Shown piece by piece: positions 14,357 through 22,284 of a stretch of 23,742 bases of DNA (its first letter is position 1; every line of letters starts with the position of its first letter). The stretch covers positions 1 to 23,742 of the forward strand of contig JAWLFQ010000035.1 of the NCBI GenBank assembly GCA_041685505.1, read 5' to 3'. The position numbers and the translations under genes were made by a program. This stretch comes from T1Sed10-7 sp041685505 (lineage in GTDB: Bacteria > Actinomycetota > Nitriliruptoria > Nitriliruptorales > Nitriliruptoraceae). Below the pieces are notes generated by a model. That model saw nothing but the letters and a program-made list of their open reading frames with translations. It searched no databases and was not told where the DNA came from.

Positions 14357-15357
14357 GCGGCGCCCGGGTGCGCGCCGGGGTGGTCGAAGGTCGCGACCAC
14401 GGTCCCGTGCACGCCACCTGCGAGGTGATCGCACGTCGGCGCGAGGGCGCGTACTGGCTCGTGTCCTTCGCCGCGCGGGAGATCGCCGAGCGTGCCCAGC
14501 CCGGGCAGTTCGTCCAGATCGCGGTGGAGGCGCCCGAGACCCTGCTGCGCAGGCCCTTCTCCATCGCCCGCGTGACGCGCACCGGTGCGTTCGCGGGCAC
14601 CGTGGACGTGGTCTTCGACGCCCATGGGCCGGGGACGCGGTGGCTGACCACGATCGACCTCCACGACGTGATCGACGTGATCGGACCGCTCGGTACGCCC
14701 TTCCCGCTGCCGCAGCGCCGGGTCAACTGCCTGCTGGTGGGCGGGGGCTACGGCGCGGCGCCGCTGTACTACCTCGCGGAGATGCTGCTGCGCCAGGGGC
14801 TGCGGGTGGACATGATCAACGGCGCGGCCACCGGCGAGCGCATCATGGGGGCCATCGAGGCCAAGCGGCTGTCGGCCAGCGTGACCTTCACCACCGAGGA
14901 CGGCAGCCTCGGGCGCACCGGCCGGGTCACCGACGTCATCGACGAGGTGCTGGACAGCAGCGGTGCCGGGGTGGTCTACGCCTGCGGACCGAACCCGATG
15001 CTGCGGGCGGTCTCCGAGCGGTGTGCCGCTCGCCGAGTCCCCGTCCAGGTGGCTGTCGAGGAGCGGATGGGGTGCGGCATCGGCGTGTGCTTCACCTGCG
15101 TGGTTCCCGTCGCCGGTCGGGACGGTCACGTCCGCAACAAGCGGGCGTGCGTCGACGGACCGGTGTTCAACGGTGCCCGCATCGACTGGGACCGTTGGGG
15201 CGTGCCGGGTGTGCCGGACGTGCCGGCTGCACACGGCGGGCCGGACGGGCCCGACCGACCGGACGGGCCGGCGGATGCCCCCTCACCACCGCCGGGAGCG
15301 CAGCCCGATGCCGGCCAACGGGAGCGCGGTGACGATCCACTGTGGGGGCGAGCGTGA
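14353..15357 (+). CDS. pyrK: Dihydroorotate dehydrogenase electron transfer subunit (FAD, 2Fe-2S)
   Basis: PyrK passes electrons from PyrD to NAD+ through FAD and a [2Fe-2S] cluster. Domains in order: FAD-binding ferredoxin-reductase barrel (about 18-115; LRRPFSIARV contacts FAD), nucleotide-binding domain (about 120-225; LLVGGGYGAAPLYYLAEML and YACGPNPMLRAV), and the cluster domain with C241, C246, C249 and C266 in MGCGIGVCFTC and RACVDGPVF. The family usually has about 260 residues. Here residues after about 280 are a Pro/Gly/Asp-rich tail of about 55 residues built from GVP/DVP and GPD/RPD repeats. GTGA overlaps join it to carB and to pyrD. Presence of pyrK shows that the enzyme next door is class 1B. 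Confidence 0.94.
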   Translation: MSGARVRAGVVEGRDHGPVHATCEVIARRREGAYWLVSFAAREIAERAQPGQFVQIAVEAPETLLRRPFSIARVTRTGAFAGTVDVVFDAHGPGTRWLTTIDLHDVIDVIGPLGTPFPLPQRRVNCLLVGGGYGAAPLYYLAEMLLRQGLRVDMINGAATGERIMGAIEAKRLSASVTFTTEDGSLGRTGRVTDVIDEVLDSSGAGVVYACGPNPMLRAVSERCAARRVPVQVAVEERMGCGIGVCFTCVVPVAGRDGHVRNKRACVDGPVFNGARIDWDRWGVPGVPDVPAAHGGPDGPDRPDGPADAPSPPPGAQPDAGQRERGDDPLWGRA

Positions 15358-16448
15358 GCGACGAGGTGCGGATGATCCCCGCGGAGGAGCTGCGCGCGCG
15401 ACGCCGACAGGACGGTGCGGCCGAGGCCGGCCCGGCAGCGGGGGAGGGGTCGCCCTCGCCGGAGGCGAACCCGCCGCACCCCGCCGATGCAGCGGCGACG
15501 CAGGTGGCGGCGATCGATCCCGGAGCGGTCCAGCTCGACACCCGCCTCGCCGGGATCGGGCTGCCGAACCCCATCACCTCGGCGTCGGGCTGCTTCTCCT
15601 CCGGCGCGGAGATCGAGCGTTTCCATGACGTCGCCGACCTCGGCGCGGTGGTCGTGAAGTCGATCACGCTCGAGCCGCGTGACGGCCTGCCCACGCCCCG
15701 GATGGCCGAGACACCCTCGGGGATGCTCAACGCGATCGGGTTGCAGAACCCGGGTGTGGAGGCCTGGGTCGCCAACGACCTGCCGTGGCTGCGCGAGCGC
15801 GGCGCCCGGGTGATCGCCTCGGTGGCCGGCAACAGCGTCGAGGACTTCCGGCAGGTCGCACGGATCCTGACGGCGGTGGGGGGTGACACCATCGTCGCCA
15901 TCGAGGTCAACCTGTCCTGCCCCAACGTCGAGGAGCGCGGGCTGGTCTTCGCCTGTTCCGCTCCCGACAGCGCCGAGGTGGTCCGGGCCGTGAGCGGCGA
16001 GGCGCACGTGCCGGTGCTCGCGAAGCTCACCTCCGACGTCACCGACATCGTGGCGATCGCCCGCGCGGTCGTGGCGGCGGGCGCCGACGGGTTGACCCTG
16101 ATCAACACCCTGCTCGGCATGGCCATCGACCCCGACACCGGTCACCCGCAGCTGGCCAACACCTACGGCGGCCTGTCGGGCCCGGCGATCCGGCCGGTGG
16201 CCGTGCGCAACGTCCATCAGGTGCACAGCGCGCTGCCCGAGGTGCCGATCCTGGGCTGTGGTGGCGCACGCACGGTCACCGACGTGGTGCAGTTCCTGCG
16301 GGCCGGTGCCAGCGCCGTGGCGGTCGGCACCGCGACCTTCGTGGACCCCTTCGTCACCGCCCGGCTGGCGACCGATCTGCGTCGTTGGTGCGCAGACCGC
16401 GGCATCGCCGACCTCGGTGCCCTGATCGGTGCGACCCGACCGCGGTGA
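15354..16448 (+). CDS. pyrD: Dihydroorotate dehydrogenase, class 1B catalytic subunit
   Basis: Oxidises dihydroorotate to orotate with FMN and works with PyrK as a cytoplasmic NAD+-dependent heterotetramer. 364 residues from the GTG at 15354, which overlaps the pyrK stop (GTGA). Another GTG at 15342 would add four residues. The first 60 residues are a low-complexity extension; the TIM barrel begins at LAGIGLPNPITSASGCFSSG. Further motifs are VKSITLEPRDGLPTPR, NAIGLQNPGV, EVNLSCPN with C189 as the catalytic base of class 1 enzymes (class 2 has Ser), LINTLLGMAID, GGLSGPAIRP and LGCGGART. The length excess over the usual 300-310 lies in the N-terminal extension. A 70-bp gap follows before pyrF. 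Confidence 0.95.
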   Translation: MSDEVRMIPAEELRARRRQDGAAEAGPAAGEGSPSPEANPPHPADAAATQVAAIDPGAVQLDTRLAGIGLPNPITSASGCFSSGAEIERFHDVADLGAVVVKSITLEPRDGLPTPRMAETPSGMLNAIGLQNPGVEAWVANDLPWLRERGARVIASVAGNSVEDFRQVARILTAVGGDTIVAIEVNLSCPNVEERGLVFACSAPDSAEVVRAVSGEAHVPVLAKLTSDVTDIVAIARAVVAAGADGLTLINTLLGMAIDPDTGHPQLANTYGGLSGPAIRPVAVRNVHQVHSALPEVPILGCGGARTVTDVVQFLRAGASAVAVGTATFVDPFVTARLATDLRRWCADRGIADLGALIGATRPR

Positions 16449-16518
16449 GCCGTGACCGTTCCGTGCCGTGCGGTCCGCGCCACGGCTGCCGACCGGCCTA
16501 CGAGACCCGGAGTCCTCC

Positions 16519-17217
16519 ATGACCTCCCCGCAGCCAGTCGCACCGCATGCACGCATCGTCGTCGCCCTCGACGTCGCCACCCTGGACGAGGCCGAGGTGC
16601 TCGCCGCGCGCCTGGCCGGCAGGGTCGGGTGGTTCAAGGTCGGTCTGGAGCTGTTCACCGCCCACGGACCGGCGGCCGTCACGGCGATCCGTGCCCACGG
16701 TCCGGTGTTCCTCGACGTCAAGCTCCACGACATCCCCACCACGGTGGAGCGCGCAGCCGCACGGGTCGCCGATCTCGGTGTGGGCCTGGTCACCGTGCAC
16801 GCGGGTGGGGGAGCGGCGATGGTCGAGGCGGCGGTGCGCGGACTCGGTGCCGGTGGGGAGGTGCTCGCGGTGACGGTGCTGACCTCCACCTCCGACGAGG
16901 AGTTGGCGTCCACCGGGAGCCAGCCCGCGGCCGTCCAGGTGCCGCGGCTCGCCCGGCTGGCGACGGATGCCGGCGCGCCGGGGCTGGTGTGCGCACCCCG
17001 GGACCTGGTGGCGGTGCGTGCCGCCGTCGGCGACGACGTCCGCCTGGTCACCCCCGGTGTGCGGCCGGCAGGTGCCGGCACCGACGACCATGCGCGCGCG
17101 GCCACGCCGGCCGAGGCGCTCGCCGCCGGCGCGGACCTGCTGGTCGTGGGACGGCCCATCATCCGCGCCGCCGATCCGGCGGCCGCCGCGGCGGCGATCG
17201 CGACCGCACTGGCCTAG
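16519..17217 (+). CDS. pyrF: Orotidine 5'-phosphate decarboxylase
   Basis: Last step of UMP synthesis. 232 residues, a typical group I enzyme: VALDVATLDEAE at the N terminus, the lysine-aspartate catalytic array D66, K68 and D71 in FLDVKLHDIPTTV, VTVHAGGG, AVTVLTS, and the phosphate loop TPGVRP...VVGRPI. The ATG has GGAG at 16509-16512 with a 6-nt spacer; an upstream in-frame start at 16468 lacks family sequence. It is separated from pyrD by 70 bp, unlike the overlapping genes before it, so it might also have its own promoter. pyrE (orotate phosphoribosyltransferase) is not adjacent. Confidence 0.95.
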   Translation: MTSPQPVAPHARIVVALDVATLDEAEVLAARLAGRVGWFKVGLELFTAHGPAAVTAIRAHGPVFLDVKLHDIPTTVERAAARVADLGVGLVTVHAGGGAAMVEAAVRGLGAGGEVLAVTVLTSTSDEELASTGSQPAAVQVPRLARLATDAGAPGLVCAPRDLVAVRAAVGDDVRLVTPGVRPAGAGTDDHARAATPAEALAAGADLLVVGRPIIRAADPAAAAAAIATALA

Positions 17218-17251
17218 CCCGACCGGCGGGCCGGCCGCGAACCCCCAGCGG

Positions 17252-17257
17252 TACCCT
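17252..17257 (+). promoter_or_regulatory. Possible -10 hexamer upstream of hisD
   Basis: TACCCT fits TANNNT and lies in the 66-bp gap between pyrF and hisD. It would give initiation near 17264 and a leader of about 20 nt including GGAGGT. No -35 is recognisable, so hisD may equally be read through from the pyr genes. Confidence 0.3.
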
Positions 17258-17283
17258 CGGACCACACCCGCCGGAGGTCATAC

Positions 17284-18603
17284 GTGAGCCGACTCAGCGT
17301 CCTGGATCTACGGGGCGACCGCCGCGACGTGCGATCGCGTCTGCCACGTCCCCGGGTGGACCTCGCCGTCGCCCGTGAGGGCGTGGAAGCCAGCCTGACC
17401 GCGGTCCGCGACCGCGGCGACGCCGCGCTGCGTGAGCTCACCGAGCGGTTCGACGGCGTCCACCTCGACGACGTCGTGGTGCCAGGAGCGGTCCTCGACG
17501 ACGCCGTCGCGCACCTCGACCCGGATCTGCGTGCCACCCTCGAGCGCAGCATCGAGCGGGTGCGGTGGTTCCACGAGCGGGCGAAGCCCACCGCCTGGGA
17601 GGACACCCGCGATGGCATGCGGATGGGGGTGTGGTTCAACCCGGTCCAGCGGGTCGCGGTGTACGTGCCCGGCGGGCTGTCGCCGCTGCCCTCCAGCGCC
17701 ATCATGACGGCGGTGCCGGCACAGATCGCGGGCGTCGAGGAGGTGGTGCTGTGCACCCCACCGACCGGTCTGGATGCCGCGGGGGAGCGCACGGGCTGGC
17801 CGAACGCCACCATCCTGGCGACCGCGCGGCTGCTCGGTGTGGACAAGGTGGTCGCCGTCGGTGGTGCCCAGGCCATCGCGGCCGTGGCCTACGGCACCGA
17901 GAGCGTGCCGATCTGTGACAAGGTCGTCGGTCCCGGCAACCTCTACGTCGCCCTGGCCAAGCAGCAGTTGGTGGCGGAGGGACGCATCGGCACCGAGGGT
18001 TACGCCGGGCCGACGGAGGTGGCCATCGTCGCCGACGACACCGCCGATCCCCGCTACCTCGCCGCCGATCTGATCGGTCAGGCCGAGCACGACGAGCTCG
18101 TCACCGCGCTGCTGATCACCCCCGACGAGGAGCTGATCGCCCCGGTCGAGGCCGAACTCGAGGCGCAGATCGCGCGGACCAGGCACGTGACCCGCATCTC
18201 CACGGCCCTGGCACAGCAGGGGACCGTGGCGCTGGTGGACGACATGGAGCACGCCATCGAGGTGGCGGAGGCCTTCGGTGCGGAGCACCTCGAGGTGCAG
18301 ACCGCCGAGGCGCGCAAGGTCGCCGAACGCATCCGCTACGCCGGCACCACCTTCATCGGTGCGCGCACGCCGGTGAGCCTGGGCGACTACGCCGCGGGCC
18401 CGAACCACACCCTGCCGACCTCGGGGACGGCCCGGTTCAACGGCGGGCTGACGACCTCCTCCTTCCTGGTCCCGGTCAACTTCCTCGAGGTGGACGAAGC
18501 GGGCCTCGACCACCTCGCCGACGACGTGTGCCGCTTCGCTGATGCCGAGGATCTCCCCGCCCACCGTGCCGCCGTCGAGGTCCGTCGGGACGGCCCGCAG
18601 TGA
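17284..18603 (+). CDS. hisD: Histidinol dehydrogenase
   Basis: Oxidises histidinol to histidine in two NAD+-dependent steps with zinc. 439 residues, full length. Zinc ligands and catalytic residues are visible: Q266 and H269 in GQAEHDE, E334 and H335 in GAEHLEVQT, the Asp of LGDYAAGPNHTLPTSG, and the C-terminal His in PAHRAAVEVR. The NAD region has VYVPGGLSPLPSSAIM, GGAQAIAAVAYGTES and GPGNLYVALAKQQL. The GTG start has a strong GGAGGT at 17273-17278. The stop overlaps the hisC GTG (GTGA). It opens the hisD-C-B-H order usual in actinobacteria. Confidence 0.97.
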   Translation: MSRLSVLDLRGDRRDVRSRLPRPRVDLAVAREGVEASLTAVRDRGDAALRELTERFDGVHLDDVVVPGAVLDDAVAHLDPDLRATLERSIERVRWFHERAKPTAWEDTRDGMRMGVWFNPVQRVAVYVPGGLSPLPSSAIMTAVPAQIAGVEEVVLCTPPTGLDAAGERTGWPNATILATARLLGVDKVVAVGGAQAIAAVAYGTESVPICDKVVGPGNLYVALAKQQLVAEGRIGTEGYAGPTEVAIVADDTADPRYLAADLIGQAEHDELVTALLITPDEELIAPVEAELEAQIARTRHVTRISTALAQQGTVALVDDMEHAIEVAEAFGAEHLEVQTAEARKVAERIRYAGTTFIGARTPVSLGDYAAGPNHTLPTSGTARFNGGLTTSSFLVPVNFLEVDEAGLDHLADDVCRFADAEDLPAHRAAVEVRRDGPQ

Positions 18604-19751
18604 GCGGGCGTGCGTCGTCAGCGGGTCGGGACAGCGGCACACGAGCGCACCTGCAGCCGGTCGGTGACGGGGCCCGGGGGCCGCAACGGGTGCCCGTGCG
18701 CGCCGACCTGCACACGGTCTCGCCCTACGGCGCCCCGCAGCTGGAGGTCCCCGTACGGCTCAACACCAACGAGACCGCCGAGGCGCCACCGCCGGGCTAC
18801 CTCGCCGAGGTCGGTCGACGGATCCAGGGGCTGGAACTCAACCGGTATCCGGACCGTTCCGCCACGGCGTTGCGCGACGCACTCGCCGGCCGGCTGGGAA
18901 CCACCCGGGACCACCTCTGGGCTGCCAACGGCTCCAACGAGGTCCTCCAGCAGCTGCTGCAGGCCTACGGCGGGCCGGACCGGCAGGCGCTGACGGTGCG
19001 GCCGGGGTACTCGATGTACCCGGAGCTGTGCCGCACCTCCCTGACCCCTGTCGTGGAGGTCGACCTCGACGACGGCTTCCTGCTGACACCCCAGATCGCC
19101 GCCGAGGCCGTCACCCGCCACGATCCCGACGTGATCATGGTGCCCTCGCCCAACAACCCCGTCGGCACGCCCGTCGGCCACGAGGCCCTGCGCATCCTGC
19201 ACGACACCTCCCGGGCGCTGCTGGTGGTGGACGAGGCCTACATCGAGTTCGCCGAGCCCGGGCAGAGCGCCTGGCCGCTGCTGGAGGAGCTGCCGCGGCT
19301 GGTCCTGGTCCGCACGCTGTCGAAGGCCTTCCGACTGGCCGGGCTGCGGCTGGGCTACCTCGTCGGGCCGCAGTGGGTCGTCGACGACCTGCAGAAGGTG
19401 CGTCTGCCCTACCACCTGGACGCGATCACGCAGATCGCCGGCATCGTGGCGGTCGAGCAGGAGGACGCTTTCCTCGAGCACCGGCGGCGCGTCGCCGACC
19501 AACGAGATCGGGTCGCGACCGCGCTGCGGGCACGCGACGGCGTCGAGGTCTTCCCCTCGGTGGCCAACTTCCTGCTGGTCCGCACGGAGCTGGAGGGGCT
19601 GTTCGACCGCCTGCTCGCGGAGGGGGTCCTGGTGCGCGACTTCTCCGACAAGCCCGGTCTGGAGCGGTGCGTCCGCATCACCATCGGTACCGAGGCGGAG
19701 AACGACGCGTTGCTGGCAGCGCTGGACCGCGTCCTGTCGGACGCGCAGTAG
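18600..19751 (+). CDS. hisC: Histidinol-phosphate aminotransferase
   Basis: PLP-dependent transfer of an amino group from glutamate to imidazoleacetol phosphate. 383 residues. The fold type I motifs are LNTNETAEAPPPG, LNRYPD, NGSNEVLQQLLQAY (phosphate cradle), PSPNNPVGTP, VDEAYIEFA and TLSKAFRLAGLRLGY with the Schiff-base lysine K242. The first 35 residues are a variable extension before ADLHTVSPY. The GTG is within a GTGA overlap with hisD. Residues after about 290 form the small domain that closes the active site. Confidence 0.95.
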   Translation: MSGRASSAGRDSGTRAHLQPVGDGARGPQRVPVRADLHTVSPYGAPQLEVPVRLNTNETAEAPPPGYLAEVGRRIQGLELNRYPDRSATALRDALAGRLGTTRDHLWAANGSNEVLQQLLQAYGGPDRQALTVRPGYSMYPELCRTSLTPVVEVDLDDGFLLTPQIAAEAVTRHDPDVIMVPSPNNPVGTPVGHEALRILHDTSRALLVVDEAYIEFAEPGQSAWPLLEELPRLVLVRTLSKAFRLAGLRLGYLVGPQWVVDDLQKVRLPYHLDAITQIAGIVAVEQEDAFLEHRRRVADQRDRVATALRARDGVEVFPSVANFLLVRTELEGLFDRLLAEGVLVRDFSDKPGLERCVRITIGTEAENDALLAALDRVLSDAQ

Positions 19752-19773
19752 CCTGGACCGATGGTGCTGGACC

Positions 19774-19817
19774 GGTCACCCGCGCCCGGACCCCGGGCCC
19801 TCGTGGACCGGGTGACC
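19774..19817 (+). other. Nested hairpin between hisC and hisB
   Basis: GGTCACCCG (19774-19782) pairs perfectly with CGGGTGACC (19809-19817). Inside that loop GCCCGG (19784-19789) pairs with CCGGGC (19793-19798) around ACC. TGGACCG occurs three times nearby (19754, 19768, 19804). The structure sits just before the hisB ribosome binding site and is not followed by a T run. It could be a processing, attenuation or stability element; the role is unknown. Confidence 0.45.
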
Positions 19818-19847
19818 ACCACCGCAGCCGAGCGAACAGGAACCATC

Positions 19848-20438
19848 GTGAGCACCCGGACGGGCCGCGTCAGCCGGCAGACCCGCGAGACCACCATCAC
19901 CGTCGAGGTCGACCTCGACGGCACCGGGACCAGTGATGTCGACACCGGGGTGCCCTTCTTCGACCACATGCTCGACCAGCTCGGCCGCCACGGTCGCCTC
20001 GACCTGACCGTCGCCGCCGACGGCGACCTGGAGATCGACGCCCACCACACGGTGGAGGACGTCGGCATCGCCCTGGGCCAGGCGCTCAGCGCCGCATGGG
20101 GCGATCGCACCGGCGTGGAGCGTTTCGGCGATGCCACGGTCCCCATCGACGAGGCCCTGACCCGCGTGGCCATCGATCTGTCCGGCCGCCCCTACCTGGT
20201 GTGGGACTGCACGGTGCCCATCGAGGTGATCGGTACCACCTTCGAGACCAGCCTGGTGAAGCACTTCTTCGAGGCGGTGGTCGCCAACAGCCGTATCACC
20301 CTGCACGTGCACAACCTGTCGGGCGACAACACCCACCACACCTTCGAGTCGGTGTTCAAGGCCGTGGCGGTGGCGCTGCGACGTGCCGTCGCGGTGACCG
20401 GGACCGGCACGCCCTCGACCAAGGGCGTGCTCCAGTGA
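19848..20438 (+). CDS. hisB: Imidazoleglycerol-phosphate dehydratase
   Basis: Dehydrates imidazoleglycerol phosphate, a dimanganese enzyme with a 24-mer assembly in the family. From the GTG at 19848, preceded by ACAGGAA at 19836-19842, the protein has 196 residues, the normal monofunctional length. An in-frame ATG at 19761 would add 29 residues that do not resemble the family and overlap the hairpin. Metal motifs are GVPFFDHMLDQLGRHG, DAHHTVEDVGIALG, GRPYLVWDC, KHFFEAVVANSRITLHV and GDNTHHTFESVFKA. The stop overlaps the hisH GTG (GTGA). Confidence 0.95.
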   Translation: MSTRTGRVSRQTRETTITVEVDLDGTGTSDVDTGVPFFDHMLDQLGRHGRLDLTVAADGDLEIDAHHTVEDVGIALGQALSAAWGDRTGVERFGDATVPIDEALTRVAIDLSGRPYLVWDCTVPIEVIGTTFETSLVKHFFEAVVANSRITLHVHNLSGDNTHHTFESVFKAVAVALRRAVAVTGTGTPSTKGVLQ

Positions 20439-21061
20439 GCAGCCCGCTACGGGCCGCCATCCTCGACTACGACGCCGGCAACGTCCGCTCCGCCAAGCGC
20501 GGTTTCGACGCCGCGGGCGCCGACGCCGAGGTGGTGCGGGATGCGGCGCGCGCGCGGGCGGCGGATGTGCTCGTGATCCCGGGGGTGGGCAACTTCGACA
20601 GCTGCATGGCGCAGCTGCGCCGCTCGGGGCTCGAGGAGGTCATCCGTGACGCGATCATCGCCGAGCGTCCCGTCTTCGGCATCTGTGTCGGGATGCAGTT
20701 GCTCTACGGACGTTCCGACGAGGGCGAGGAGCCCGGCCTGGGGTTGCTGCCCGGCGATGTCCAGCGTTTCCCCGCCACGGCCGTGGTGCCCCACATCGGA
20801 TGGGACGTGGTCCGCGCGGCCGACGGCTCGGAGGACGACCCACTGCTGGCGGATGTCGCGGGGGAGCGGCTGTACTTCGTGCACTCCTACTACGCCGTGC
20901 CGACCCAGCGTGACCACGTGGTCGCCCGGACCACCTACGGCGGTGTGGCCTTCCCCTGCCTGGTCCGTGAGGGCAGTGTCGTGGGGACACAGTTCCACCC
21001 CGAGAAGTCCGGACCCGTCGGTGCGCGGCTGCTGCGCAACTGGCTGGACAGCCTGGTCTGA
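20435..21061 (+). CDS. hisH: Imidazole glycerol phosphate synthase glutaminase subunit
   Basis: Releases ammonia from glutamine and passes it through the barrel of HisF. 208 residues with the class I triad C84 (FGICVGMQLLY), H188 and E190 (QFHPEKSG), plus VIPGVGNFDSCM and VPHIGWD, which are typical of HisH. It overlaps hisB by 4 nt (GTGA). Its partner hisF lies 2 kb further on, beyond the opposite-strand ATPase and hisA, an unusual separation. Confidence 0.96.
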   Translation: MSSPLRAAILDYDAGNVRSAKRGFDAAGADAEVVRDAARARAADVLVIPGVGNFDSCMAQLRRSGLEEVIRDAIIAERPVFGICVGMQLLYGRSDEGEEPGLGLLPGDVQRFPATAVVPHIGWDVVRAADGSEDDPLLADVAGERLYFVHSYYAVPTQRDHVVARTTYGGVAFPCLVREGSVVGTQFHPEKSGPVGARLLRNWLDSLV

Positions 21062-21064
21062 TCC

Positions 21065-21082
21065 CGGGCGCTGGTCTGCCCG
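21065..21082. terminator. Weak hairpin between the convergent hisH and ABC ATPase genes
   Basis: CGGGC (21065-21069) can pair with GCCCG (21078-21082) around an 8-nt loop in the 23 bp that separate the two convergent stops. A 5-bp stem without a T tract is poor evidence, but the position is right for a shared bidirectional terminator. Confidence 0.25.
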
Positions 21083-21084
21083 TG

Positions 21085-22176
21085 CTACACCCCGTGGGCG
21101 AGGGCCTGGCCGTCGGGAGCGAACACGTGGATGTGCTCCGGTGCGACCGTCAGGCGCAGCAGCTCGCCGACCACCGGCGCGGGTCGTGGGATGGTGGCGA
21201 TGAGCTCGGTGCCGGACGCGTCGTCGGTGGCGAGGGCCACCTCGATCTCGGCGCCCAGGAACGCCCGCCGCGTGACCACCTCCTCGATGATCACCAGCTC
21301 GTCTCCGCGCGCACGGTGCAGGTCGGTGGGCCGGATCCCGACGGTGCAGGAGCGGTCGATCAAGCGGCTGAGCCGGGGACCCAGCGCCCCGACGGTCACG
21401 GGGCCGGCCCGCAGCTGTGCCCGGCCGGCCACCCGGTCGATGCGCCCGTCGAACAGGTTCATCGCGGGTGCACCCAGGAAGGTGGCCACGAAGGTCGTCG
21501 CCGGGGCGGCGAACAGCGCGTTGGGCGCACCCACCTGCACGATCCGCCCGCGGTGCAGCACCGCGCAGCGCTCGGCCACGCTCATCGCCACCCGTTGGTC
21601 GTTGGTGGCGATCAGCAGGGTCACGCCGTAGCCCTCCTGGATCCGGATCAGCTCCTGCACCAGCTGTGCCCGCCGGGGTGCATCCGCCTGGGAGAAGGGC
21701 TCGTCGAGCAGCAGTACCCCCCCACGCCGTACCAGCGCGCGCGCCAGGGACACCTCCTGCTGCTCACCCGCCGACAGCGTGCGCGGCTTGCGCCGCAGCA
21801 GCCCCCGCAGCGAGAAGGCCCGTGCCTCCGCCTCGACCCGACGCTGCTGCTCCTCCTCGTCCACCCCACGGACCCACAGCGGGAAGGCGACGTTGCCCGC
21901 GACGTCGAGGTGGCGGATCAACCCGCCCACCTGCCCGACCATCGAGACCTCACGCTCCCGGGTCGGCAGGGAGGTCACGTCGCGGTCGCCGAGCCGGACC
22001 TGCCCGCCGGTGACCGCATCCAGACCGGCCACCGCGCGCAGCAGCGTCGATTTCCCCGCACCGGAGGGGCCCAGCACGGCCATGCGTTCGCGGTCCGCGA
22101 CGGTGAGGTCGATGCCGTGCAGGACCTCGGTGCCCTCCTTGGCGACCCTCAGGTCGTGGAGCTGGACCGTGGCCAT
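21085..22176 (-). CDS. Orphan MalK/UgpC-like ABC transporter ATP-binding protein with degenerate motifs
   Basis: 363 residues: a nucleotide-binding domain (1-235) and a C-terminal OB/TOBE-like domain (FVATFLGAPAMNLFDGRI, VGIRPTDLH), the layout of sugar importer ATPases such as MalK, UgpC and MsiK. Walker A GPSGAGKST (36-44), Q82 of the Q loop, and Walker B VLLLDEP (D158, E159) are intact. The signature is LSAGE (134-138) in place of LSGGQ, followed by QQEVSLARAL where QQRVALARAL is usual. The switch histidine is N192 (ATNDQRVAM). The D loop reads SQAD. The ATG at 22176 has GGAG upstream; an ATG at 22269 is possible but gives low-complexity sequence. No permease or binding protein is in the window. 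It either serves transporters encoded elsewhere or has a non-transport role. It splits the his cluster. Confidence 0.88.
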   Translation of the reverse strand: MATVQLHDLRVAKEGTEVLHGIDLTVADRERMAVLGPSGAGKSTLLRAVAGLDAVTGGQVRLGDRDVTSLPTREREVSMVGQVGGLIRHLDVAGNVAFPLWVRGVDEEEQQRRVEAEARAFSLRGLLRRKPRTLSAGEQQEVSLARALVRRGGVLLLDEPFSQADAPRRAQLVQELIRIQEGYGVTLLIATNDQRVAMSVAERCAVLHRGRIVQVGAPNALFAAPATTFVATFLGAPAMNLFDGRIDRVAGRAQLRAGPVTVGALGPRLSRLIDRSCTVGIRPTDLHRARGDELVIIEEVVTRRAFLGAEIEVALATDDASGTELIATIPRPAPVVGELLRLTVAPEHIHVFAPDGQALAHGV

Positions 22177-22256
22177 CGGGTGCTCCCAGCGGGTCGGGGA
22201 CGGTGTGGGCGGTGGGATGGCGGACGGGGCCGCCGCGGGCGCGGTCCACCCGCCTG

Positions 22257-22284
22257 GTAGGCCCAGCATGCCCCGGCGGCCTAC
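22257..22284. promoter_or_regulatory. Palindrome in the divergent ABC ATPase/hisA promoter region
   Basis: GTAGGCC (22257-22263) and GGCCTAC (22278-22284) are perfect inverted arms with a 14-nt spacer, so their centres are 21 bp apart, about two helical turns. The right arm overlaps TACGCT (22282-22287), a -10-like hexamer for hisA. A dimeric regulator here could control both divergent genes. The regulator is not identifiable. Confidence 0.4.

Noticed and set aside
15126..17162. 678-residue minus-strand frame opposite pyrD and pyrF
   Set aside because: Arg/Ala/Ser low complexity without motifs; typical antisense shadow in GC-rich DNA.
19761..19847. HisB start at ATG 19761
   Set aside because: The extra 29 residues are not family-like and overlap a strong hairpin; GTG 19848 has ACAGGAA and gives the standard length.
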